34,356 nt of DNA. Origin: Candidatus Latescibacterota bacterium (GTDB taxonomy: Bacteria; Latescibacterota; UBA2968; UBA8231). Positions 8,215-15,137 of the stretch are shown here, in pieces. The DNA is taken from NCBI GenBank assembly GCA_022825185.1, contig JAJDYK010000183.1:1-34356 (forward strand), given 5' to 3'. The notes below the pieces were generated by a model that was not told where the DNA came from, made no database searches, and saw only the letters and a list, made by a program, of their open reading frames with translations. A program made the position numbers and the translations under genes. How positions within the stretch are numbered: the first letter of the stretch is position 1; each line of letters opens with the position of its first letter.

Positions 8215-9366
8215 ATGCGTCGGCTAGCTGAACTGGCCGCCCAAGAGCGGCGGCGGGTCGTAGGGCTAATGTCCGGCACCTCGGCCGACGGGATTGACGC
8301 CGTGCTGGCCGATCTGTGGGGCTGTGGCGAATCCACGCGCTACGAAATTTTGGCCTTTAACACCACGCCGCTGCCCAGCGACCTGCGGCGCGAGGTGTTC
8401 GCCCTCTTCGCCGAGGATGCGTCCCTCGACGCGCTGTGCCGGGTCAACTTCGCCCTCGGCGAGGCGTTTGCAACAGCGGCCCTAGCCGCAGCCGAGCAGG
8501 CCAAGCTCAGTCCCGAATCCATCGACCTGATCGGCTCGCACGGGCAGACCGTGCGCCACTTGCCGGCTAGCGGGGCCACCTTGCAGATTGGCGAGCCAGC
8601 CGTCATTGCCGCGCGCACGGGCGCGGTGACTATTGCGGACTTCCGCGCAGCCGACATGGCCGTTGGCGGCGAGGGCGCACCGCTGGTACCCCTAGTGGAT
8701 CACCTGCTCTTTGCCCATCCGCACGAGGGGCGTCTGCTGCTCAATATCGGCGGGATCGCCAACATCACAGCCCTGCCGCCCAACGCCGATGTCAGCGCAG
8801 TACGGGCCTTTGACCTAGGACCGGGCAACATGCTCATCGACGCGGCCGTGGCGCACTGCACCGAGGGCCGCGAGCACTTCGACCGAGGGGGCGAACGAGC
8901 GGCGCGGGGGCGCATCGATGAAGCCTTGTTGGCCGAGCTGATGCGCCACAGCTTCTTGCAGCGCGAGCCGCCCAAATCCACGGGGCGCGAGGAATTTGGC
9001 GAGCCTTTCCTCGCGGACATTCTCCGGCGCGGCACGTGGAGCGACTCCGACCTGATCGCCACGCTGACCGCGTTTACCGTGCAATCTATTGCCGAGGGCA
9101 TTCGCCGCTTTTGCCCCGGCGAATTCGCCAAGCTCTGGGTCGGCGGCGGCGGCGTCCACAATCCGCGCATTATGGCCGGATTGCAACGCGCACTGCCAGA
9201 TATAGCCGTGCAGTCGCTAGCCGACCTAGGCGTCGATCCAGACGCGCGCGAGGCCCTCTCCTTCGCGGTCCTCGCCAACGAGACGCTGATGGGCCGCACC
9301 GGCAATATCCCAGCCGTCACCCGCGCCCAGTGCCCAGTCGTCCTCGGCAAAATCGCCCTGCCGTGA
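8215..9366 (+). CDS. anmK: Anhydro-N-acetylmuramic acid kinase
   Basis: AnmK phosphorylates 1,6-anhydro-MurNAc to MurNAc-6-phosphate in cytosolic cell-wall recycling. The protein carries VVGLMSGTSADGIDAVLADL (nucleotide and catalytic region), GSHGQTVRHLP, LLNIGGIANIT, DLGPGNMLID and VGGGGVHNP. All are hallmarks of the AnmK branch of the ASKHA kinases. The length of about 383 residues is normal. The frame is open from a TTG at 8191. I prefer ATG 8215, which places the GLMSGTS motif near the N-terminus as in known AnmK, although no good ribosome-binding site is visible for either. It lies 85 bases after the PLP-enzyme stop and may be co-transcribed. No MurNAc-6P etherase (murQ) is in the window. 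Confidence 0.9.
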   Translation: MRRLAELAAQERRRVVGLMSGTSADGIDAVLADLWGCGESTRYEILAFNTTPLPSDLRREVFALFAEDASLDALCRVNFALGEAFATAALAAAEQAKLSPESIDLIGSHGQTVRHLPASGATLQIGEPAVIAARTGAVTIADFRAADMAVGGEGAPLVPLVDHLLFAHPHEGRLLLNIGGIANITALPPNADVSAVRAFDLGPGNMLIDAAVAHCTEGREHFDRGGERAARGRIDEALLAELMRHSFLQREPPKSTGREEFGEPFLADILRRGTWSDSDLIATLTAFTVQSIAEGIRRFCPGEFAKLWVGGGGVHNPRIMAGLQRALPDIAVQSLADLGVDPDAREALSFAVLANETLMGRTGNIPAVTRAQCPVVLGKIALP

Positions 9367-9453
9367 ACGCGCTGCCGTTTCCCTTGATAAAAATCCGCGC
9401 CGCCAATATGTTTGCCCGCTAGCTTTTTCGACATATACCACAAAGGAGACCCA

Positions 9454-12351
9454 ATGGATCGCCGCGATTTTGAACTGCTGCGCGACGAAGAAATTCCCGA
9501 ACTCAATACCCGCGCCTTGCTCTACCGGCACCGCACCGGCTGCGAGATCGTCTCGCTGATCAACGACGACGAAAACAAGGTCTTTGGCATCAACTTCCGC
9601 ACCCCGCCAGCCGACTCGACCGGCATTGCCCACATCCTCGAACACTCGGTGCTGTGCGGCTCGCGCAAGTACCCGGTCAAGGAGCCGTTTGTCGAGCTGA
9701 TCAAAGGCTCGCTCAACACCTTCCTCAACGCCTTCACCTATCCAGACAAAACCTGCTACCCGGTCGCCAGCACCAACGTGCAGGATTTCTACAACCTGAT
9801 CGACGTGTACCTCGACGCCGTCTTCTACCCGAGGCTGACGCCGGAAGTCCTGCAACAGGAAGGCTGGCACTACGAGTTAGAAGATCCCGGCGACCCGCTG
9901 CGCTACAAAGGCGTGGTATTTAACGAAATGAAGGGCGCGTATTCCGATCCCGAGAGTATCCTAGGCGAGCGCATCCAGCAATCCATCTTCCCCGACACCA
10001 CCTACGGCGTGGATTCCGGCGGCGACCCGCGCCACATCCCGGCCCTCACCTTCGACCAGTTCAAGCGCTTCCACGACGACTTTTACCACCCGTCCAACGC
10101 CCGCATCTACTTCTACGGCGACGACGACCCCGAGCAGCGCCTCGCGCTGTTGCACGACTATCTAAGCGACTATGACGCGCATGCCGTTGACTCGACCATC
10201 GGCACCCAACCGCGCTTTGCCGCGCCCAAGCGGCAGCAATTTCCCTATGTAGTCAATCCAGATGCGGTCGAAGAGCCAAAGTACTTTGTCGTACTCACTT
10301 GGTTGTTGCAAGATGCGATTGACGCCGACGAGCGCCGTGCCCTCCAAGTGCTCGAACACGCGCTGCTCGGCACTCCGGGGTCTCCGTTGCGCAAGGCCCT
10401 GATCGACTCTGGGCTAGGCGAGGATTTGACCGGCAGTGGGCTAGAGGTCGAGTTGGCGCAGATGTTCTTCAGCGTGGGCCTGAAGGGCGTGCAACAGGCC
10501 GATGTCGATGCGGTCGAAGCCCTGATCTTACAACACATCGGAGAGCTAGCGGACGGCGGGATCGACCAAGGGATGGTCGCGGCCGCGCTGCACACCGCGG
10601 AGTTCCGCTTCCGCGAAAACAACACCGGGTCTTTTCCGCGCGGCTTGGGGCTGATGCTGCGGCTGTTGACCGACTGGCTCTACGACCGCGACCCCTTCAC
10701 GCCCTTGCGCTTTGCCGACTCCTTCGCCGCGCTCAAAGCCAAACTAGCGGCGGACGACCGCTATCTAGAGGGACTAATCCAACGCCACCTCTTAGACAAC
10801 TCACATCGCACGACCGTGGTCCTCCAGCCCGATGCCGAACTGGGGACGCGACAGGAGGAGGAAGAGACCGCGCGCTTAGCAGCGGCTCGGGCGGACATGA
10901 GCCACGCAGATTTAGAAGAACTCGTCGCATCCACCGCAAAGCTCAAGCACCTACAAGAACAACCCGACGCACCCGAGGATCTGGCCAAATTGCCCCGCCT
11001 GCAATTGAGCGACCTCGACAAAGCAATCAAAACCGTACCTCGGCAAGAAGATCAAATCGCCGAGGTGCCAGTAATCCACCACGACCTCTTCACCAATGGC
11101 ATCGCCTATCTCGACGTGGGCTGCGATCTGCGGGTGCTGCCCGAGGAGCTTTTACCCTATATCCCGCTCTTTGGGCGCGCTCTGTTGGAGATGGGTACCG
11201 AACGCATGAGCTTCGTCGAGTTGCAACAGCGGATCGGCAGCCAAACCGGCGGCCTAAGTGCCCACTCGCTGGTGGGGTCGCGCCCCGACGGCGGGCCGGC
11301 CGCGGCGTATCTCTTTTTGCGCGGCAAGGCCATGGCCGAACGGGTCGCCGACCTGACGGCGATTGTGCGCGACGTACTGCTAGAGGGCCGCCTCGACGAC
11401 CGCGACCGCTTCTTGCAAATGGCCTTAGAAGAGCGAGCCAGCGCAGAGGCCGGGCTGGTGCCGGGCGGGCATCGGGTGGTATTGACGCGGCTGCGGGCGC
11501 AATTCGACGAGACTGGCTGGCTCGCAGAGCAGATGCGCGGCTTGAGCTATCTGTTCTTCTTGCGGCAGCTCATCGAAGATATCCGCGGCGACTGGCCGGC
11601 CGTGCAGGCGCGGCTGGAGCAGATCCGCGCCCTGCTGGTCAACCGGCCGGGCATGCTGTGCAATGCAACCGTGGCCGGCGGCGACCGCACTACGTGCGAC
11701 CAGAGCCTAGCAGCACTGTTGCGCGAGTTGCCGCAAGAAGCGCACTCGCCCGCGACGTGGACGCCGAGCCTAACGGCGGCCAACGAGGGCCTGACCGTCC
11801 CCGCCCAAGTCAACTACGTGGGCAAGGCGGCCAACCTCTTCGCGCTCGGCTACGAACTAGACGGGTCGTCGGCCGTCATCACTCGTTACTTGGCCACGAC
11901 TTGGCTCTGGGATCGGGTGCGAGTCCAAGGAGGAGCCTACGGGGCCTTTTGCTCCCTCGATCCGTTTACCGGTGTGTTCGCGTACGGGTCGTACCGCGAC
12001 CCCAACTTGCTGGAGACGCTACAAGTGTACGACCAGAGCGGATCCTTCTTGCGCGATTATCCAATCAGCAGCGACGAGCTGACCAAGGCCATCATCGGCA
12101 CCATCGGCGACCTCGACGCTTACCAGCTCCCCGACGCCAAGGGCTACGCCTCGCTGACGCGCTATCTGACCGGCATCGACGACGCCTATCGCCAGCAAAT
12201 GCGCGACCAAGTCTTGGGCACCAAGGCCGAGCACTTTGCCGATTTTGCCGCCGTGCTGGATCAAGTCGGCGCAGCGGGCCGGGTCGCGGTGCTGGGGTCG
12301 GCAGATGCGATTGAACGCGCAAGCTGGCTGACGCCGGTCAAGGTGCTGTAG
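9454..12351 (+). CDS. M16C zinc metallopeptidase (PreP/presequence protease-like)
   Basis: The protein has 965 residues, the usual size for PreP-type pitrilysins, which fold as two half-shells around an enclosed chamber and degrade peptides. The inverted zinc site H-x-x-E-H is at residues 60-64 (HILEH), followed by SVLCGSRKYPVKEPFVEL. The distal zinc ligand is probably Glu158 in FNEMKGAYSDPES. The C-terminal half contains GGAYGAFCSLDPFTGVFAYG, which lines the chamber in the family. There is no signal peptide, so it is cytoplasmic. AAAGGAG lies 9 bases before ATG 9454, so the 14 extra N-terminal residues of the longer frame (from 9412) are excluded. The TAG stop (12349-12351) lies inside a palindromic repeat. 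Confidence 0.92.
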   Translation: MDRRDFELLRDEEIPELNTRALLYRHRTGCEIVSLINDDENKVFGINFRTPPADSTGIAHILEHSVLCGSRKYPVKEPFVELIKGSLNTFLNAFTYPDKTCYPVASTNVQDFYNLIDVYLDAVFYPRLTPEVLQQEGWHYELEDPGDPLRYKGVVFNEMKGAYSDPESILGERIQQSIFPDTTYGVDSGGDPRHIPALTFDQFKRFHDDFYHPSNARIYFYGDDDPEQRLALLHDYLSDYDAHAVDSTIGTQPRFAAPKRQQFPYVVNPDAVEEPKYFVVLTWLLQDAIDADERRALQVLEHALLGTPGSPLRKALIDSGLGEDLTGSGLEVELAQMFFSVGLKGVQQADVDAVEALILQHIGELADGGIDQGMVAAALHTAEFRFRENNTGSFPRGLGLMLRLLTDWLYDRDPFTPLRFADSFAALKAKLAADDRYLEGLIQRHLLDNSHRTTVVLQPDAELGTRQEEEETARLAAARADMSHADLEELVASTAKLKHLQEQPDAPEDLAKLPRLQLSDLDKAIKTVPRQEDQIAEVPVIHHDLFTNGIAYLDVGCDLRVLPEELLPYIPLFGRALLEMGTERMSFVELQQRIGSQTGGLSAHSLVGSRPDGGPAAAYLFLRGKAMAERVADLTAIVRDVLLEGRLDDRDRFLQMALEERASAEAGLVPGGHRVVLTRLRAQFDETGWLAEQMRGLSYLFFLRQLIEDIRGDWPAVQARLEQIRALLVNRPGMLCNATVAGGDRTTCDQSLAALLRELPQEAHSPATWTPSLTAANEGLTVPAQVNYVGKAANLFALGYELDGSSAVITRYLATTWLWDRVRVQGGAYGAFCSLDPFTGVFAYGSYRDPNLLETLQVYDQSGSFLRDYPISSDELTKAIIGTIGDLDAYQLPDAKGYASLTRYLTGIDDAYRQQMRDQVLGTKAEHFADFAAVLDQVGAAGRVAVLGSADAIERASWLTPVKVL

Positions 12352-12377
12352 GGGGCGGTTCGCGAACCGTCCCCTAC
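12348..12377. repeat. Near-perfect palindrome (REP-like) overlapping the peptidase stop codon
   Basis: The arms at 12348-12362 and 12363-12377 are complementary with a single mismatch (GTAGGGGGCGGTTCG and CGAACCGTCCCCTAC). The peptidase TAG stop uses bases 12349-12351 of the palindrome. A diverged version of the same 30-base palindrome lies inside the MITE at 23196-23225, so this is a repeated element and not only a local terminator. Confidence 0.7.
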
Positions 12378-12380
12378 CAA

Positions 12381-12393
12381 TGCGTAACATCAG
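12381..12393. repeat. Solo terminal repeat of the IS/MITE family
   Basis: TGCGTAACATCAG matches the inner-to-outer terminal repeat of the IS at 123-136 and of the MITE at 23245-23259. Here it sits three bases after the palindrome, with no matching left end nearby. It is probably the remnant of a decayed or deleted element. Confidence 0.55.
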
Positions 12394-12405
12394 TTATGTA
12401 TGCGA

Positions 12406-12437
12406 CCGCCTAGGCAACTAGGCGGTTTTTTATTTTT
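12406..12437 (+). terminator. Rho-independent terminator after the M16C peptidase
   Basis: A perfect 8-bp stem CCGCCTAG/CTAGGCGG (12406-12413 with 12418-12425) closes a GCAA tetraloop. It is followed by a T-rich tract, TTTTTTATTTTT (12426-12437). It separates the peptidase gene from the leader of the next gene. Confidence 0.85.
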
Positions 12438-12494
12438 CGTGGTTCACATAGTCGCGCCTTGTGGGTCATATAGGACAAACGCGCTACCGGCCGG
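12426..12494 (+). promoter_or_regulatory. Duplicated leader, copy A (shared promoter/5' region)
   Basis: This segment is nearly identical to 13400-13467. The blocks GGTTCACATAGTCG (12441-12454), TCATATAG (12466-12473) and CGCTACCGG (12482-12490) recur there, with 25 bases between the starts of the first two blocks in both copies. The start codon follows the last block by about 40 bases. Conservation at fixed spacing upstream of two different genes suggests a shared promoter. I cannot assign the -35 and -10 with confidence; TTCACA and TATAG-like bases are candidates. Confidence 0.6.
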
Positions 12495-12530
12495 AGCAAC
12501 AACCCGCACTCTTCCGCAAAGGAGGGCATC

Positions 12531-13322
12531 ATGCAACCCTTAGCCATTCGCATCCTATATGTCGTCCTGATCGCAGTCGGCGTCTCCAGCGCAGCCGCGG
12601 TCGAGACCAAGTATCCGCACGGCGGCTTTGATCCCCGTCTCGACAAACTCCAAGGCTTGCTTGACTATGTCCACACTGTGGAGAAAATCAAAGTCAAAGC
12701 TGGCCCTAGGTTGTGGAAGGCCATTGAGTCCATTCCCGTCGCGACGGGCATTTCCATCACTCCCGAGCAAGAAGCCGACCTGCGCGACTGGCTTTACGAC
12801 TTTTTGGTCGCCTTTTCCGTCTCCGGCAATGACAGCCTCGCCGCCGAGTTTTACCTCCGCGAGGGCATCAACAACCCCACGGCCTTGCAGCACATGAAAA
12901 AGACCCTAGAGAACTGGGGCATTCCCAAAGGGGACACGCCCTTTGAACTCTTCCAAGCCATGCACCGCGCTGTACTCGACTACCAGGGCTGTGAATACCG
13001 CTTTGGCAATGCCTTCTTGCGCCACAGCACATTTAAGGTATTCGAGATGCAAGATCGGTACGAGAGCTATCGGACTCACCCGAGGAACGCCGCCAAGGCC
13101 AAGTTCAAATTGCAGAAAGAGGTTGAAGAAGCGCTGCGGGCTGGCGAGAAGCGGGTCTTTACCGACATCGCGTTCGTCGCCGAAGAGCCTGCGGAGTTCG
13201 CCGGACCTGCAACTCCCTTCTTCTGTCGCCTAGTTTGGGATTCAGAGCGGGCAATGTGGCGCTTTGTAGAGGTCGTCTATAACTCCAAACAGCCGAATTC
13301 TTTCCTATTTTCGGCCATATAA
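12531..13322 (+). CDS. Secreted protein of unknown function
   Basis: I do not recognise this 263-residue protein. It begins with a signal peptide (MQPLAIRILYVVLIAVGVSSAAAVE), probably cleaved after SSAAA, and is therefore periplasmic or exported. The rest looks globular and mixed alpha/beta, with two cysteines (in YQGCEYRFG and PFFCRLVW) that could form a disulphide, and no further membrane segment. AAAGGAGG lies about 6 bases before ATG 12531, a strong site. The gene stands alone: a terminator precedes it, two hairpins follow, and its leader is shared with the thioredoxin/ECF sigma operon immediately downstream. This suggests that it belongs to that regulon. Confidence 0.75.
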   Translation: MQPLAIRILYVVLIAVGVSSAAAVETKYPHGGFDPRLDKLQGLLDYVHTVEKIKVKAGPRLWKAIESIPVATGISITPEQEADLRDWLYDFLVAFSVSGNDSLAAEFYLREGINNPTALQHMKKTLENWGIPKGDTPFELFQAMHRAVLDYQGCEYRFGNAFLRHSTFKVFEMQDRYESYRTHPRNAAKAKFKLQKEVEEALRAGEKRVFTDIAFVAEEPAEFAGPATPFFCRLVWDSERAMWRFVEVVYNSKQPNSFLFSAI

Positions 13323-13340
13323 CTGGCAGCGACTTTCAGC

Positions 13341-13376
13341 AACGCCGGCCCCCTTGCGGAAAAGGGTGCCGGCGTT
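13341..13376 (+). terminator. GC-rich hairpin terminator after the secreted-protein gene
   Basis: The arms AACGCCGGC (13341-13349) and GCCGGCGTT (13368-13376) pair perfectly, and an inner CCCTT/AAGGG helix extends the stem. Only a short T run follows. A second hairpin with a longer T run lies just downstream. Confidence 0.65.
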
Positions 13377-13378
13377 TA

Positions 13379-13413
13379 CTCGCGATCGTGCGAGGAGATT
13401 TTTTTTATTTTTT
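13379..13413 (+). terminator. Second hairpin with long T tract
   Basis: CTCGC (13379-13383) pairs with GCGAG (13390-13394), followed after four bases by a long T-rich tract (13399-13413). Its end overlaps the start of leader copy B, mirroring the terminator-then-leader order seen at 12406-12494. Confidence 0.6.
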
Positions 13414-13467
13414 CGGTTCACATAGTCGCCCTTTGTGGATCATATAGAACAAATCGCTACCGGTCGG
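13400..13467 (+). promoter_or_regulatory. Duplicated leader, copy B, upstream of the thioredoxin/sigma operon
   Basis: GGTTCACATAGTCG (13415-13428), TCATATAG (13440-13447) and CGCTACCGG (13455-13463) match copy A in order and spacing, and even the preceding T-rich tract is shared. The last block ends 48 bases before ATG 13511. It is the natural promoter region of the operon, and the obvious candidate for autoregulation by the encoded ECF sigma factor. Confidence 0.6.
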
Positions 13468-13510
13468 GCGCAAACGCACACGACCTACATGCTAAACAGG
13501 AGCGTGGATC

Positions 13511-14629
13511 ATGTTGAATCGAACGATTATTGCCGCAACAGCAGTGGCCTTACTGCTCAGCCTGCGAGCGAGCGCCGCCGAGATTTCTTGGAGCGAGCAG
13601 CGCGACCTTGACCACGGGCGCATCGAAGCGTGGATTGAAGACGGTTGGCTGCACGCCCGGCGGGTAGAAGGCTCCGACGATTTGGTCTGGCACGTGGTGC
13701 TGGGCCAAGTGGAAAAGGGAGCAGTGCCCACCATAGAGGTCGGCTCAACCGCCGAAGTGCGCCATCCCAATGGCCGCTACTTCGTACGCGACATCGCCAA
13801 CCAGCGATTCAATTGCGTTCGCCAGAAGCTGGCGGAGGGCGAGTTTGCCGGAATCAACACGGACTTCTTGGCTGGCTCACAACCTAGCGGCAAGGGCACG
13901 GGAAATGATCTAGGCATTGCCGTTGAGAATCTGGATGACTACCAGTGGGTGTTATTGGGGCCGGCGCAGTTGCATATAACCAAGGAGGGGGAGGAGGAGC
14001 AGGTACACTTTGAGATCGCCCCCAACGCCGTATTGCGCATGACTCCCACACTACAGGATGGAAAGCACTCGCGATTTAGCACCTCGGGAGTAGGCATGAT
14101 CGACTACTCCTACGACAAAGCACAACTAAGCGACGACGGGGAATTTCTCCAAGCGCGCTACGTCGGCATGGAGGAGGCTGAAAGAGTGCTCAACCGCCTC
14201 AAGCTCGAACGAGGCTCCATGCCCCCCGAATTAGATGCGGAACGCTGGGTCAATTCGATGCCTACTGAGCAGTTAAAAAATATGTCGCAAGCTCCGGTGA
14301 TTCTCATCGACTTCTGGGCGACGTGGTGTACGCCCTGCGTAGCCCAGATGCCCACCGTGCAGGCTCTATACGATCAGTACGCCGAGCAAGGGTTTATGGT
14401 CGTAGCACTTCACTCGGCGCACCAATCTCAAGACATGGACGATTTCGTCGCCGAACACAGCTACACCATGCCGATCGCACTGGATACGGGCGAGACGTAT
14501 CGCCGCTTCGGCGTCGAAGGCATTCCCCAATACGTGCTGATCGGCCGCGACGGTCGTCTCGCCGAGACAGGTCTTTTGGGCAGCGTGCCGAGTACAGAGC
14601 AGATTGAAGACCTCTTAGCCGCCAACTAA
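13511..14629 (+). CDS. Periplasmic TlpA/ResA-like thioredoxin with a long N-terminal domain
   Basis: The 372-residue protein has a signal peptide (MLNRTIIAATAVALLLSLRASA). An N-terminal domain of about 235 residues that I do not recognise follows. The C-terminus is a thioredoxin fold (about 261-372) with LIDFWATWCTPCVAQMP: active-site Cys273 and Cys276, and cis-proline 339 in EGIPQY. It is expected to act as a thiol-disulphide reductase or redox sensor in the periplasm. CAGGAG precedes the ATG. The stop lies 2 bases before the start of the ECF sigma gene, so the two are translationally coupled. Placement as first gene of a sigma/anti-sigma operon is unusual and suggests a link to envelope redox or protein-folding stress. 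Confidence 0.85.
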   Translation: MLNRTIIAATAVALLLSLRASAAEISWSEQRDLDHGRIEAWIEDGWLHARRVEGSDDLVWHVVLGQVEKGAVPTIEVGSTAEVRHPNGRYFVRDIANQRFNCVRQKLAEGEFAGINTDFLAGSQPSGKGTGNDLGIAVENLDDYQWVLLGPAQLHITKEGEEEQVHFEIAPNAVLRMTPTLQDGKHSRFSTSGVGMIDYSYDKAQLSDDGEFLQARYVGMEEAERVLNRLKLERGSMPPELDAERWVNSMPTEQLKNMSQAPVILIDFWATWCTPCVAQMPTVQALYDQYAEQGFMVVALHSAHQSQDMDDFVAEHSYTMPIALDTGETYRRFGVEGIPQYVLIGRDGRLAETGLLGSVPSTEQIEDLLAAN

Positions 14630-14631
14630 TT

Positions 14632-15132
14632 TTGCGCCAACCAGCCGACATAAGCGCCGAAGCCGTAGAGCACTACGGACGCCTAGTCCTCAAGGTCGCC
14701 TATCAGATCGTCGCCAATGCCGACGAAGCACAGGAGGTCTTCCAGGAGACCTTCCTGCGCTTCCACGCCGCCTGTGTGCGCGGCGAAATCATCGCTCACC
14801 CCAAGGCATGGCTTTGCCGGGTGGCGACCAACGCGGCCTTCAAAATCCGGCGGCATCAACATCGGGAACTGTCATTCGAAGAGGAAGATACCGCACTGGA
14901 AGCCGATGCCGACAAAGACGCCGAGCACCGCTTGCTCATGAACCGAGTGCGCGACTTGGCCGCTGAATTGCCCGAGCGCCAGCGCATGGTCTTTGCCCTG
15001 CGCAATTTCGAGGGCTGGCCCTTTGCCGAAATCGCCGCGCGACTGGGGTGCAGCGAGGAGTCGGCCAGAGCCAGCGAGTACAAAGCCCTGAAAAAGATCC
15101 GCGCCCATTTGGGTGCCGACCACAAGGACTGA
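14632..15132 (+). CDS. ECF-type RNA polymerase sigma factor
   Basis: The 166-residue protein has region 2 (LVLKVAYQIVANADEAQEVFQETFLRF, core binding and -10 recognition) and region 4 (LPERQRMVFALRNFEGWPFAEIAARLG followed by CSEESARASEYKALKKIRAHL, a helix-turn-helix for the -35). It has no regions 1 or 3, as expected for group 4 sigma factors. The start is taken as TTG 14632, two bases after the thioredoxin stop; no ATG or Shine-Dalgarno sequence is available, so it relies on coupling. The anti-sigma gene follows 5 bases later. Its likely targets include the duplicated leaders at 12426 and 13400. Confidence 0.92.
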   Translation: MRQPADISAEAVEHYGRLVLKVAYQIVANADEAQEVFQETFLRFHAACVRGEIIAHPKAWLCRVATNAAFKIRRHQHRELSFEEEDTALEADADKDAEHRLLMNRVRDLAAELPERQRMVFALRNFEGWPFAEIAARLGCSEESARASEYKALKKIRAHLGADHKD

Positions 15133-15137
15133 ACGCC

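Noticed and set aside
8700..9506. 268-residue frame antisense to anmK
   Set aside because: It lies opposite a clear anmK, is rich in Arg, Ser and Pro, has no ribosome-binding site, and runs through the gene end; it is a product of high G+C codon bias.
11658..12314. 218-residue Arg-rich frame inside the M16C peptidase
   Set aside because: Same strand, shifted frame, low-complexity Arg/Pro composition typical of shadow frames in G+C-rich genes.
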